Source: Paenibacillus albus (GTDB lineage Bacteria; Bacillota; Bacilli; Paenibacillales; Paenibacillaceae). From it: a stretch of DNA of 64,000 nt. The notes beneath the pieces are model-generated. The model saw nothing but the letters and a program-made list of their open reading frames with translations, was not told the origin of the DNA and ran no database searches. The stretch spans positions 2,556,501-2,620,500 of the forward strand of contig NZ_CP034437.1 of the NCBI RefSeq assembly GCF_003952225.1. Reading direction: 5' to 3'. Below, piece after piece: positions 46,196-55,242 of the stretch (position 1 is its first letter; the number at the start of each line of letters is the position of its first letter). The translations under genes were made by a program, and so were the position numbers.

Positions 46196-48445
46196 ATGAT
46201 ACATGAAGAAGCGCTGCGTACGCTAAAGCAGGTGTATGGCTATGACAGCTTCCGTAAAGGTCAGAGCGACATCATTGCAGGCGTGCTGGAAGGGAAGGAT
46301 ACGCTCGCCATTCTGCCAACAGGCGGTGGTAAGTCCATCTGTTATCAGCTTCCCGCACTGCTGCTGCCTGGTACGACAATCGTCGTATCGCCGCTAATCT
46401 CGCTTATGAAAGACCAGGTGGATTCGCTTAATCGGCTTGGTGTATCGGCTGCCTATCTTAACAGCTCGCTTAGTGCAGAATCGTACCGTGAAGTGGTGCG
46501 TCAGACTGCGCAAGGCGTGTACAAGCTGTTATATGTCGCGCCGGAGCGGCTCGACAGCACGATGTTCGACTCCTTATCGAGTCAAATGCATATCCCGCTC
46601 ATTGCGATTGATGAAGCGCACTGCGTATCGCAATGGGGCCATGATTTCCGCCCGAGCTACCGGCAGCTGGCAGGCTGGATCGGAAGACTCGAGAACCGTC
46701 CGCCTGTAGCGGCATTTACGGCAACGGCGACACCTGAGGTTTCCGAGGATATTGCGGCAATGCTGGGGCTGCGACAACCGAATATTTTCGTAACGGGGTT
46801 TGCGCGTACGAATCTTACATTATCGGTCGTGACAGGGACTGATAAAAGGAAGTTTCTGCGTGACTTCGTAAAGCAGCGTCCTGACCAATCCGGGATCGTG
46901 TATACCGCGACTCGCAAGGAAGCCGAAGAAGTGAGCGAGGATCTGATGAAGCTTGGCATCGCAACAGGCAAGTACCACGGCGGCTTGAACGATGAGGAGC
47001 GAGGGGACGCGCAGGAAAAGTTCCGGTTCGACGAATACCGGGTCATGGTGGCGACGAATGCGTTCGGCATGGGCATCGATAAGCCCAACGTACGTTATGT
47101 CATTCACTGGCAGATGCCAGGTGATGTGGAATCGTACTACCAGGAGGCCGGACGTGCTGGGCGAGACGGAGAAGAGAGTGATTGCGTCCTGCTGTTTGAG
47201 CCTCAGGATGTGCAGGTGCAGCGGTTTCTGATCGACCGCAGTACGACAGATCAAGAGCGTAAGACGATTCAGCTGAACAAGCTGTACACGATGATGCATT
47301 ACAGCCGGTCGGAGAAGTGTCTGCTGCAATATATCGTGCGGTATTTCGGTGAAGCGGATGTGCCGGAATGCGGCAAATGCAGCAACTGTCTCGATCAGAG
47401 CGCGATGATTGACACGACGGAGGATGCTCGCAAAGCGTTATCCTGCGTCGGTCGGATGAAGGGCCGCTTCGGCATATCGTTGGCCGCGAAAGTGCTCAAG
47501 GGCTCGCGAGAGAAGCGAATTCTCGAGTTCGGGCTCGATAGGCTATCGACTTATGGTCTCATGCGCAGCTGGGCGGAGAAGGAGATTACCGACCTGCTCT
47601 ATTATCTTGTCGCGGAAGGTTATCTACGGATTAGTGAAGGGGAATATCCAACGGTGTCACTGACAGCGGAGGCGCTGCCCGTATTAGAAGGCAAGGTGAG
47701 CGTACACCGCCGGCAGAGCGCTGCAGCCAAGCGAAGAGAAACAGCGGGAACGAATGTATCAGCCGCGAATACGCCGCTGTTCGAAGCGCTGCGAGAATGG
47801 CGCCGCGTAACGGCCGCAAGAGAGAGCGTCCCGCCGTTCATGCTGTTCTTCGATGCGGCGCTGCGTGAAATTGCCGGCAGGCAGCCGATTACGACCGAGC
47901 AGCTGCTTGGTGTGAAAGGTGTCGGCGAGGCGAAGGCGCGCAAATATGGCAGTGATGTCATAGCAATTGTACGTGATTTCAAAGAAGGTACGACGGCTTT
48001 AGGAGCAGCTTCATTGGCGGGTGGGGACTCGCCGCTGCAGACAACAGAATCCGCACAAGCGAGTAGAGCGGCGGCTGTACCGAAGACGCAGGTGCAAGTT
48101 AGTCAGGAGGATGCCGCAGAGCTGGCGGAGCTTGAGAGCCTGCCGAGTCATATGCAGACACTCACCTTGATTGGCAGAGGCAAGTCGCTTGCTGATATTG
48201 CAGCCATACGCGGCATGAGTCGTATGACGATCGAGAACCATCTGCTGCGCTGCGCTCAGGAAGGCGAGGAGTTAGACTGGACCATGTTCATCCCCGAGCA
48301 GTATGAGTCGCTCATCGTGGAGACGATTCTGCAGATCGGAAGCGATAAGCTGAAGCCGATCAAAGAGGCGCTTCCGGAGGATGTCGATTATTTTGCTATA
48401 AAGGCGGTTATGGTTAAGCATCAGTTGTCCCCTTCATACGAATAA
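46196..48445 (+). CDS. recQ: ATP-dependent DNA helicase RecQ
   Basis: This 749-residue 3'-5' helicase acts in recombination and fork repair. The helicase core has TGGGKSICYQLP (Walker A), IDEAHCVSQWGHDF (DEAH) and QEAGRAGRDG (motif VI). A zinc-binding RQC region contains ECGKCSNCLD, a winged helix follows, and an HRDC domain lies at about 525-600 (QLLGVKGVGEAKARKYG). A C-terminal helicase HTH domain (about 650-745, MSRMTIENHLLRC) is as in Firmicute RecQ. ATG 46196 follows AAGGAGG. Confidence 0.95.
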   Translation: MIHEEALRTLKQVYGYDSFRKGQSDIIAGVLEGKDTLAILPTGGGKSICYQLPALLLPGTTIVVSPLISLMKDQVDSLNRLGVSAAYLNSSLSAESYREVVRQTAQGVYKLLYVAPERLDSTMFDSLSSQMHIPLIAIDEAHCVSQWGHDFRPSYRQLAGWIGRLENRPPVAAFTATATPEVSEDIAAMLGLRQPNIFVTGFARTNLTLSVVTGTDKRKFLRDFVKQRPDQSGIVYTATRKEAEEVSEDLMKLGIATGKYHGGLNDEERGDAQEKFRFDEYRVMVATNAFGMGIDKPNVRYVIHWQMPGDVESYYQEAGRAGRDGEESDCVLLFEPQDVQVQRFLIDRSTTDQERKTIQLNKLYTMMHYSRSEKCLLQYIVRYFGEADVPECGKCSNCLDQSAMIDTTEDARKALSCVGRMKGRFGISLAAKVLKGSREKRILEFGLDRLSTYGLMRSWAEKEITDLLYYLVAEGYLRISEGEYPTVSLTAEALPVLEGKVSVHRRQSAAAKRRETAGTNVSAANTPLFEALREWRRVTAARESVPPFMLFFDAALREIAGRQPITTEQLLGVKGVGEAKARKYGSDVIAIVRDFKEGTTALGAASLAGGDSPLQTTESAQASRAAAVPKTQVQVSQEDAAELAELESLPSHMQTLTLIGRGKSLADIAAIRGMSRMTIENHLLRCAQEGEELDWTMFIPEQYESLIVETILQIGSDKLKPIKEALPEDVDYFAIKAVMVKHQLSPSYE

Positions 48446-48562
48446 AGCTGCTTTTTTGTATTGGAGCGTGCGTTTTAGTATAATTGAAAGGATAATACAT
48501 TATTGCGGATGATGAAGTTAGCTAATGTATCATGTATCGAACCTTTGAGGAGGAAGTAAAGC

Positions 48563-48985
48563 ATGTATGATTTTATGTTATTTTTGCACGTAATCGGTGC
48601 GACTGGGATGGGGTTTTATATCGTATTGCCGCTGATGGCAAGCCGCGCTTCCAAGCTTGACGGCTCTGGACAAGCTGGACTTGCCGAAGGGCTCGTATCT
48701 GCCAATCGGATTGCCCAATATTTCCTTGTTCTGCAGCTGCTGACTGGCGGCTACTTGATGTCGCAAAATGATTACAAAGTGATCTGGATGATCATCGTAA
48801 CGCTGCTCTTCCTAGCAATCGCAGCGCTTGGCGGTATCGTAACCAAGCCTCTGAAACGTATTGTTACCGCTATTCAAAGCAGCGAGAGCGCATCGGCTCA
48901 CATTGCCAAAGCGCGTGTGCTGAGCATGCTCATTCTTGTCATTTATCTTGTTATTCTTTATTTCATGAAATATCCGATCAGATAA
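48563..48985 (+). CDS. Small four-helix membrane protein
   Basis: This 140-residue protein has about four membrane helices (about 3-25, 48-66, 73-93, 117-137) and a conserved-looking first helix (FLHVIGATGMGFYIVLP) with a histidine, as in DUF2269-like and cytochrome-b-related small membrane proteins. I do not recognise the function. GAGGAGG precedes ATG 48563. It lies 118 bases after recQ and 39 bases before the sugar kinase gene. Confidence 0.7.
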   Translation: MYDFMLFLHVIGATGMGFYIVLPLMASRASKLDGSGQAGLAEGLVSANRIAQYFLVLQLLTGGYLMSQNDYKVIWMIIVTLLFLAIAALGGIVTKPLKRIVTAIQSSESASAHIAKARVLSMLILVIYLVILYFMKYPIR

Positions 48986-49024
48986 ACTTCTAACCTGCCC
49001 GTAAGTCTATTTGGAGGGGAAACC

Positions 49025-49981
49025 ATGACGAAGACAGCGCCGGATTTATTAACATTTGGCGAGACAATGGCTCTATTCATGCCACCGGATCATCGATCGA
49101 TAGAAGGGGCGGCAATGCTGGAGCAGAGCTACGGCGGCGCAGAGAGCAATGTCGCAATCGGCGTAGCGAGGCTTGGCGAATCTGTTGGCTGGTTCGGCGC
49201 GCTTGGAGACGATCCATTCGGCCGTTCCATTCTGAAGCGGATTCGCGGTGAAGGCGTCGATGTGTCAAGGGCGACTCTGTCCGCGGATGCACCGACAGGC
49301 ATGATGTTCCGCGAGATCGTCTCGGGCAAGCTGGCGGTGCATTATTACCGTAAGCATTCGGCGGCGAGCAAAATGATGCTGAGCGACCTCGATCTGGAGT
49401 ACATACGCAGCTGTAAGTTTTTGCACATTACAGGCATTACGCCAGCCCTGAGCGATAACTGCCGCGAGACGATCTTTGCCGTCGTGGCCGCAGCGAAGGA
49501 AGCAGGCGTGAAGATCAGCTTCGATCCGAATTTGCGTCTGAAGCTATGGTCGATTGAGCAAGCGCGTGAAGTGGTGCTGCCGCTTGCGGCGCAGGCGGAT
49601 TATTTCTTGCCTGGTTGGGACGAGCTGAGACTGCTGTATGATACGGATGATTTTGAGGCTGTGAAGGAGAAATTGGCTCACTTATCTGCCGTTAGCATCG
49701 TGAAGGGCGTCGGCGACACGAACGTCGTTCTGGAGAACGGGCAAGTGGTGGAGGTGCCATTCTATCCGATTGATCGCGTCATCGACACGGTTGGTGCAGG
49801 GGATGGCTTCTGTTCTGGTTTCCTCGCAGGTCTGCTCAAAGGGATGAGCGTGCTGGAAGCGGTTCGTCTTGGCAGCATTAGCGGCGCGCTGGTCGTGCAA
49901 AGCCGCGGTGACTGGGAAGCACTGCCTGACTGGACATCCGTGGAACGCCGATTATCGGATAAAGGCTGGGTGGAGCGATAG
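49025..49981 (+). CDS. PfkB-family sugar kinase, KDG-kinase-like
   Basis: This 318-residue ribokinase-fold kinase has the N-terminal GGAESNVAIGVARLG substrate motif and the C-terminal DTVGAGDGFCSGF with the catalytic aspartate. The overall pattern (LTFGETMALFMP start, HYYRKHSAASKM) is most like 2-dehydro-3-deoxygluconokinase (KdgK), but other hexose acids or sugars are possible. No KDPG aldolase or uronate genes are nearby. The regulator gene follows with no gap (TAG then ATG), so the two form an operon. Confidence 0.82.
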   Translation: MTKTAPDLLTFGETMALFMPPDHRSIEGAAMLEQSYGGAESNVAIGVARLGESVGWFGALGDDPFGRSILKRIRGEGVDVSRATLSADAPTGMMFREIVSGKLAVHYYRKHSAASKMMLSDLDLEYIRSCKFLHITGITPALSDNCRETIFAVVAAAKEAGVKISFDPNLRLKLWSIEQAREVVLPLAAQADYFLPGWDELRLLYDTDDFEAVKEKLAHLSAVSIVKGVGDTNVVLENGQVVEVPFYPIDRVIDTVGAGDGFCSGFLAGLLKGMSVLEAVRLGSISGALVVQSRGDWEALPDWTSVERRLSDKGWVER

Positions 49982-50785
49982 ATGGCTGAAGCTGGTTCGT
50001 CAAAAGGACAGCGGCGGCGTGATCAGATTATGAACGTGCTGAAGCGGCAAGGGCGGATTACGATCCAGGAGCTTGTAGACCGCTTCGGCATTTCGGAGGC
50101 GACGGCGCGCCGCGACCTCGAGCTGATGGAGAAGTCAGAGCCGGTCATTCGTACGATTGGCGGCGCGATGTATGACGGGATGAACGCGGTGCGTGAGTTG
50201 CCTTTTGCGGAGAAGGAAGGGCTGTCGTTTCTGGAGAAGGAACGAATTGCGGCTGCAGCTGCAAGTCTTATCCTTGAAGGCGACGTTGTAGGCTTGTCCG
50301 GCGGGACGACGAACTATTATCTCGCCAAGCTGCTCAAGACGCGCAGAGGCATTACCGTTGTAACGAATGCAGTCAATGTCGCGATGGAGCTGGCAGGCAG
50401 CGATATTAACGTTGTTGTGACAGGCGGCATGATGCGCCACAACAGCTTCGAGCTGTGCGGTCCGCTCGGTGAAGGCATGATCGGCCAGCTGCATATCGGC
50501 AAAATGTTCCTCGGCGTTGATGGTGTCTCTTCGACAGGCGGCATCACAACGTACTCGGAGCAGGAGGCGCATATCGCAAAGGCGATGATACGCCGCTCGC
50601 AGGCGACTTACGCGATGTTCGACCATACGAAGATCGGTCGTACCTCCTTGTTCTCGATAGCGCCGCTGTCGCAGCTGCAGGGCTTCATTACGGATGAAGC
50701 ACTGCCGCAGCAGCTTGCATCCATCGCGCAGACGCATGGTATTCAAACGGTAGTCGCCGATGCGCAGTATGGAGCGAGTGTCTGA
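49982..50785 (+). CDS. DeoR-family transcriptional regulator
   Basis: This 267-residue protein has an N-terminal DeoR helix-turn-helix (about 11-65; RITIQELVDRFGISEATARRDL) and a DeoRC sensor domain (about 85-245) with GDVVGLSGGTTNYYLA and MFLGVDGV motifs that bind sugar phosphates. The start ATG directly follows the kinase stop, so it very likely regulates the kinase or its pathway. A terminator follows. Confidence 0.87.
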   Translation: MAEAGSSKGQRRRDQIMNVLKRQGRITIQELVDRFGISEATARRDLELMEKSEPVIRTIGGAMYDGMNAVRELPFAEKEGLSFLEKERIAAAAASLILEGDVVGLSGGTTNYYLAKLLKTRRGITVVTNAVNVAMELAGSDINVVVTGGMMRHNSFELCGPLGEGMIGQLHIGKMFLGVDGVSSTGGITTYSEQEAHIAKAMIRRSQATYAMFDHTKIGRTSLFSIAPLSQLQGFITDEALPQQLASIAQTHGIQTVVADAQYGASV

Positions 50786-50805
50786 GTTATATGGAATGAA
50801 CGATG

Positions 50806-50841
50806 AAGGCAATGGCTGCAGCTGGCGGCTGTTGCCTTTTT
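50806..50841 (+). terminator. Terminator after deoR-type gene
   Basis: A 14-pair stem (AAGGCAATGGCTGC, 50806-50819, with GCGGCTGTTGCCTT, 50825-50838) includes three G-T pairs, has a five-base loop, and is followed by T. Confidence 0.82.
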
Positions 50842-50928
50842 CTATTATTTTCCCAAATCGTTCCTTGTGTGCCTCTCCATATTTGGTATACTTGGGGATG
50901 TACGAAACCATGAAGGGAGACATGTGAC

Positions 50929-51861
50929 GTGTCAGAGAAATTGGTAATTGGTAATGCATCTCACTCCTATGAAGTTGCACAAGGCTGGGGTAAGCTTCCG
51001 GAAGGAATTGCTTACGGCTATACACACGGTATCGTCGTGGATGAAAATGACAACGTTTACGTACATAATACCGGCAAAGACTCCGTTATCAAATTTGATA
51101 AAGACGGAAATTTCATTACTGCTTGGGGACCTGAGTTTGAAGGCGGTGCACACGGCTTCTACCTCCATCGCGATAATGACGGCATCGAATATCTCTATTT
51201 TGCAGATACGAACCGCGGGCTAGTGGTCAAAACGACGCTCGATGGCGAGACGCTGCTTGAGATCGGGCGTCCAGACCGTCCTGATCTGTACGATGCAGAA
51301 CGCCGCTATGTACCGACGGATGTTTGCGTGGCTCCAAACGGCGACATCTATGTTTCGGACGGCTACGGCCAATTCCATATTCATCACTACGATGCTAAGG
51401 GCAACTATATTCGCTCGTGGGGCGGACGCGGTTCCGAGCCAGGCAAAGTTATTGAGCCGCATGGCATCTCGATTAATCTCCGTGGTGAAGAGCCAGAAAT
51501 CTATGTAGCTGACCGCCGCAATAGCCGGATTCAAGTATTCACGCTAGAAGGCGAGCACAAGCGCTTCGTTGATCACAACCTCGATCTGCCTTGCAGCTTC
51601 TATTTCTTCGGCGACGAAGTGTACATTCCGGATCTCGACAGCCGTATTACGGTGCTTGACCGCAATGACCGCCTCATCACGCACCTCGGTGAGGATCAGC
51701 AGGCGTACAAGCAACAGGGCTGGCCAAACCTGCCAAAATCGTACTACCGCCCAGATAAATTCAGCTCCCCGCACGGTGTTTGCGTCGATTCGCAAGGCAA
51801 TGTGTACGTAGCGGAATGGATCTTCGATGGTCGTATAACGAAGCTGGTTAGACAGCAATAA
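50929..51861 (+). CDS. NHL-type beta-propeller protein
   Basis: This 310-residue soluble protein is made of NHL-like blades, for example GIVVDENDNVYVHN, DVCVAPNGDIYVSDGYG, GISINLRGEEPEIYVADRRN and GVCVDSQGNVYVAEW. There is no signal peptide. The fold is shared with peptidyl-alpha-hydroxyglycine alpha-amidating lyase and other propellers, and automated labels of that kind should be treated with caution. GTG 50929 follows AAGGGAGA. It is a single-gene unit with its own terminator. The function is not known. Confidence 0.75.
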   Translation: MSEKLVIGNASHSYEVAQGWGKLPEGIAYGYTHGIVVDENDNVYVHNTGKDSVIKFDKDGNFITAWGPEFEGGAHGFYLHRDNDGIEYLYFADTNRGLVVKTTLDGETLLEIGRPDRPDLYDAERRYVPTDVCVAPNGDIYVSDGYGQFHIHHYDAKGNYIRSWGGRGSEPGKVIEPHGISINLRGEEPEIYVADRRNSRIQVFTLEGEHKRFVDHNLDLPCSFYFFGDEVYIPDLDSRITVLDRNDRLITHLGEDQQAYKQQGWPNLPKSYYRPDKFSSPHGVCVDSQGNVYVAEWIFDGRITKLVRQQ

Positions 51862-51888
51862 TTATTTGATAGGATCGTTGTGTTGTAG

Positions 51889-51915
51889 AAGCAGGCCTAC
51901 TGGGCCTGCTTTTTT
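51889..51915 (+). terminator. Terminator after propeller gene
   Basis: AAGCAGGCC (51889-51897) pairs with GGCCTGCTT (51903-51911) over a five-base loop and is followed by T6. Confidence 0.9.
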
Positions 51916-51978
51916 GTATGCTCGAGTATGGTGGAAGAGCACAACATTGAGCCGATAGATGAATCACATAAAAACAAA

Positions 51979-52012
51979 AAGAAGCAGGCCCGAGATCAAT
52001 GGCCTGCTTCTT
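51979..52012 (-). terminator. Terminator of nagBA
   Basis: A 12-pair stem AAGAAGCAGGCC (51979-51990) with GGCCTGCTTCTT (52001-52012) carries A-rich sequence to its left, which is a T tract on the minus strand. It contains the same AAGCAGGCC core as the facing terminator 90 bases away. Confidence 0.88.
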
Positions 52013-52024
52013 TTACTGAGATGC

Positions 52025-53203
52025 TTATCCGTAAATCTGACGTCCATTCACCCACGTGCGGCGCACGTTCGTGAACGAGGTGTCCGTCAATACGAGGTCG
52101 GCGAGCTTGCCTTCGGCAATGCTGCCTGTGACATCGTCAATGCCGAGCTGTCTCGCCGGGTTGCGGCTAGCCATCTGGCTCACTTCAGCAACGCTGAGGC
52201 CCGTATGCGCGAGCATAAAGCGGAATGCGTCGATCATCGTCAGTGTACTTCCCGCAAGAGCTCCGCCTTCATGAAGGCGGGCGACGCCGTCATTCACCTC
52301 GACCGCTAAGCCGCCGAGGTCGTACTGGCCATCGCCAAGTCCGGCTGCAGCCATCGCGTCCGTGATCAGAATGACACGGTCCTTCGGCTTCGCAGCGACT
52401 AGCAGGCGAATTGCTGCCGGATGGACGTGATGCCCGTCGGCGATGAGCTCCGCATGGATGCGGTGGTCGGTCAGAACCGCGCCGACTGTTCCCGGCTCGC
52501 GGTGATGTAAGCCGCGCATGGCATTGAACGTATGCACCGCTTGCGTCAGACCAGCTTCCGCTGCGTCGATTACTTGCGTATAGATCGCATCAGTATGACC
52601 GGCAGCGGCAACGATTCCGCTTGCTGCGAGGTATTCCGTCAAAGCGATCGCATTTTCTTTCTCAGGAGCGAATGTAACTTGCTTCAATAGTCCAGGGTAC
52701 TGCTCGTTCCAAGCTTGAATAAGGTCAACCTGGGGCGGAATGATGAAAGCCGGATTCTGCGCGCCAGGCCATTTTTCACTAATGAAGGGACCTTCTAGAT
52801 GAACTCCTTGCAGCACAGCATGCTGCATGTCACCGTCGCGGTAAGCATCCGACGCTTCGAGCACGGCCGTAATCGCTTCTGGTGAAGCGGTAACCGTCGT
52901 TGCCAGCATTCTTGTCGTTCCTTTGGATGCATGGAAACGGGTGATCACATCATATGCTTCTCGGCTGGCATCCATGAAGTCGCCGCCTCCGCCGCCGTGA
53001 ACGTGCATGTCGATGAAGCCCGGCAGCAGCCAGCCGCCATGTCCGTCTACCGTCTCAAGCTGCTCATATTCGGCTGGAATCGCGTCGCCTTCAATGATTT
53101 TTGCAATTTTACCATCTGCTACAACTAAGCTGCCCTCTACAACCGCGTCCGAAACGATGGTTTGGACATGCTTGATGAGCCATGAGTCACCTTTAGTTTG
53201 CAT
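52025..53203 (-). CDS. nagA: N-acetylglucosamine-6-phosphate deacetylase
   Basis: NagA removes the acetyl group from GlcNAc-6-P, feeding NagB. The 392 residues have amidohydrolase motifs: GFIDMHVHGGGG (metal site), GVHLEGPF, AAGHTDA, TQAVHTFNAM and LITDAM with the catalytic aspartate. The start could be ATG 53203 (12 bases from GGAGG) or TTG 53206 (9 bases), which touches the nagB stop; the ATG is reported. It lies directly after nagB and is co-transcribed with it. Confidence 0.95.
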   Translation of the reverse strand: MQTKGDSWLIKHVQTIVSDAVVEGSLVVADGKIAKIIEGDAIPAEYEQLETVDGHGGWLLPGFIDMHVHGGGGGDFMDASREAYDVITRFHASKGTTRMLATTVTASPEAITAVLEASDAYRDGDMQHAVLQGVHLEGPFISEKWPGAQNPAFIIPPQVDLIQAWNEQYPGLLKQVTFAPEKENAIALTEYLAASGIVAAAGHTDAIYTQVIDAAEAGLTQAVHTFNAMRGLHHREPGTVGAVLTDHRIHAELIADGHHVHPAAIRLLVAAKPKDRVILITDAMAAAGLGDGQYDLGGLAVEVNDGVARLHEGGALAGSTLTMIDAFRFMLAHTGLSVAEVSQMASRNPARQLGIDDVTGSIAEGKLADLVLTDTSFTNVRRTWVNGRQIYG

Positions 53204-53206
53204 CAA

Positions 53207-53929
53207 TTATAATAGCCTCCCTGCCTCACGATCGACGAGTACAATTACATTCTTGTGCGTTTGCAAGAGCGATGCCGGCACTTCTGTCGTAATCGGTCCT
53301 TGCAGCGCTTGTTTTACGATGCCAGCCTTGTCGGCGCCTTTCACGACGAGGAGAATGGAATCAGCCTTTAGGATCGACCCAACACCCATCGTAATCGCCT
53401 GTGTAGGCACTTCTTCCAGCTTGTCGAAGAATCTTGCGTTCGCTTCACGTGTCGATTCCTCCAGCTCTACTACATGCGTACCGCCCTGCAGCTCTTGATC
53501 GGGCTCGTTGAAGCCGATATGGCCGTTCAGCCCAAGGCCAAGCAGTTGAATGTCAATCGGCTGTTCAGCAAGCATCTGATCGTAGCTCGTGCATTCTGAT
53601 TTCAAGTCTGCTCCGATGCCTTTCGGCAAGTGGGCATTTTGCAGTGGCAGATCGATATGATTGAACAATTGCTCCTTCATGAAGTGCGCATAGCTCTGCT
53701 CATGCTCTGGCGCCAGGCCGACATATTCATCGAGGTTGAACGTAGTAGCGTCTTTAAAGGAAATGCTGCCATTCTTGTACATCTCTATTATTTTTCCATA
53801 AATGCCGACAGGTGTCGAGCCTGTAGCGAGGCCTAGCGTTGCATTCGGTTTATCTTTCAGCTTCTCCGCAAATAGCTGGGCAGCGAACGTATCGAGTTCA
53901 GTAGTATTGTCAAATGTCTTTACTTGCAT
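53207..53929 (-). CDS. nagB: Glucosamine-6-phosphate deaminase
   Basis: NagB converts GlcN-6-P to fructose-6-P and ammonia, joining amino-sugar breakdown to glycolysis. The 240 residues carry LGLATGSTPVGIYG, FNLDEYVGL and LGLGLNGHIGFNEP motifs of the NagB family. AGGAGG lies before ATG 53929. The stop is immediately followed by the nagA start codons. A good sigma-A promoter is at 53966-53994. I do not see a clear NagR/DasR operator. Confidence 0.96.
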   Translation of the reverse strand: MQVKTFDNTTELDTFAAQLFAEKLKDKPNATLGLATGSTPVGIYGKIIEMYKNGSISFKDATTFNLDEYVGLAPEHEQSYAHFMKEQLFNHIDLPLQNAHLPKGIGADLKSECTSYDQMLAEQPIDIQLLGLGLNGHIGFNEPDQELQGGTHVVELEESTREANARFFDKLEEVPTQAITMGVGSILKADSILLVVKGADKAGIVKQALQGPITTEVPASLLQTHKNVIVLVDREAGRLL

Positions 53930-53965
53930 ATTTGAGCGCCTCCTGTGTAGTCATCTTCTGCTTTT

Positions 53966-53994
53966 ATTATACGATCTTATGTAGTAAACAACAA
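53966..53994 (-). promoter_or_regulatory. Sigma-A promoter of nagBA
   Basis: TTGTTG (53989-53994), exactly 17 bases and a perfect TATAAT (53966-53971) on the minus strand. The RNA start would be about 30 bases before the nagB ATG. Confidence 0.75.
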
Positions 53995-54139
53995 TGAAAA
54001 TGATTGTGTTAATCAAAAATAAGATTAAAATAATCAAAAACACGCGTAACTCGACCGAATTTGCTCTAACCCTGCTTCATGTGCGATTATAGCTTTAATG
54101 AAGAAGAGCTTTTTGCGAAAAAGGAGAACGTAGACTAGA

Positions 54140-55207
54140 ATGACAGACAAGTTGAATGAAGAATATCTTGATACCTCCAGACGAAAAGGCGAGCATATCC
54201 GCATTTGTCTAACGGAGGATGTACAAAGCGTCGGTACGGAGCCGGGCTTCGCAAACTATAGGTTCCGCCATCTTGCGCTCCCGGAACTGGCGTTTAACGA
54301 TATTGATCTTTCTACGACATTTCTTAATCGCGCCATGGAAGTACCGCTATTGATCAGCTCGATGACCGGAGGTACTTATGAAGCGGCTGCCATCAATGTT
54401 AGGTTAGCTGAAGCAGCCGAAGTACGAGGCTGGGCAATGGGACTTGGCTCCATGCGTGCTGCAATCGAGAACGAAGCTTTAGCGGAAACGTTCCAGGTAC
54501 GGCAATATGCACCGACGATTCCGATTATTGCGAACCTTGGCGCTGTGCAGCTCAATTATGGGTACGGCGTCACCGAATGCCTCAGAGCAGTGGAGCTTGC
54601 CGAGGCGGATGCGCTCGTCCTTCATCTTAACAGCATGCAGGAAGTGTTTCAGCCCGAAGGCGACACGAATTTCCGCGGTCTGTTCAGCCGCATCGAAGAT
54701 GTGTGCCGCAGCATTGGCGTTCCCGTAGGTGTGAAGGAAGTTGGCTGGGGAATCGATGCAGAGACAGCGGAGCGCCTCATCCAAGCCGGTGTATCTTTCA
54801 TTGATGTTGCAGGCGCGGGAGGCACCTCGTGGAGCCAGGTTGAGAAGTATCGCGCCAGCACGGACCCGCTGCGCGCTGAAGCGGCCGAGGCGTTCGCCGG
54901 CTGGGGCATTCCGACAGCGACCTCCGTTCGCGAGGTCAGAGCTGCGCTGCCGCAAGCGACCATTATTGCGAGCGGCGGACTGCAGAACGGCGTCGATGCC
55001 GCCAAAGCGATTGCCCTTGGCGCCGACTTAGCCGGCTTCGGCCGATCTCTGCTTGCCGGAGCTGCCGAAGCAGCAGCGGGCGGCAGCGAGCGGGACCTGC
55101 ACCAGCAGATGGAGCGCATGGAATTCGAGCTGCGCACCACGATGTTTGGCATTGGAGCAGGCTCGGTGCGAGAACTGAAAGGCACGAACCGGCTGCTCCG
55201 GATCTAG
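54140..55207 (+). CDS. fni: Type 2 isopentenyl-diphosphate isomerase
   Basis: This FMN- and NADPH-dependent enzyme interconverts IPP and DMAPP for isoprenoids. The 355 residues start with the RRKGEHIRICL motif and have the LISSMTGGTYEAA, ANLGAVQL, HLNSMQEVFQPEGD, VKEVGWG and DVAGAGGTSW motifs and the ASGGLQNG phosphate site of type 2 isomerases. AAGGAGA lies 11 bases before ATG 54140. It stands alone and converges with the ger operon. Confidence 0.94.
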   Translation: MTDKLNEEYLDTSRRKGEHIRICLTEDVQSVGTEPGFANYRFRHLALPELAFNDIDLSTTFLNRAMEVPLLISSMTGGTYEAAAINVRLAEAAEVRGWAMGLGSMRAAIENEALAETFQVRQYAPTIPIIANLGAVQLNYGYGVTECLRAVELAEADALVLHLNSMQEVFQPEGDTNFRGLFSRIEDVCRSIGVPVGVKEVGWGIDAETAERLIQAGVSFIDVAGAGGTSWSQVEKYRASTDPLRAEAAEAFAGWGIPTATSVREVRAALPQATIIASGGLQNGVDAAKAIALGADLAGFGRSLLAGAAEAAAGGSERDLHQQMERMEFELRTTMFGIGAGSVRELKGTNRLLRI

Positions 55208-55242
55208 CTCACAATCTGCCTTATGCTTTTGAAATTTGAGCT

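Noticed and set aside
53995-54060. AATCAAAA direct repeats as a regulator site or cre box
   Set aside because: A/T-rich low complexity; a cre match was tried and fails at the central CG.
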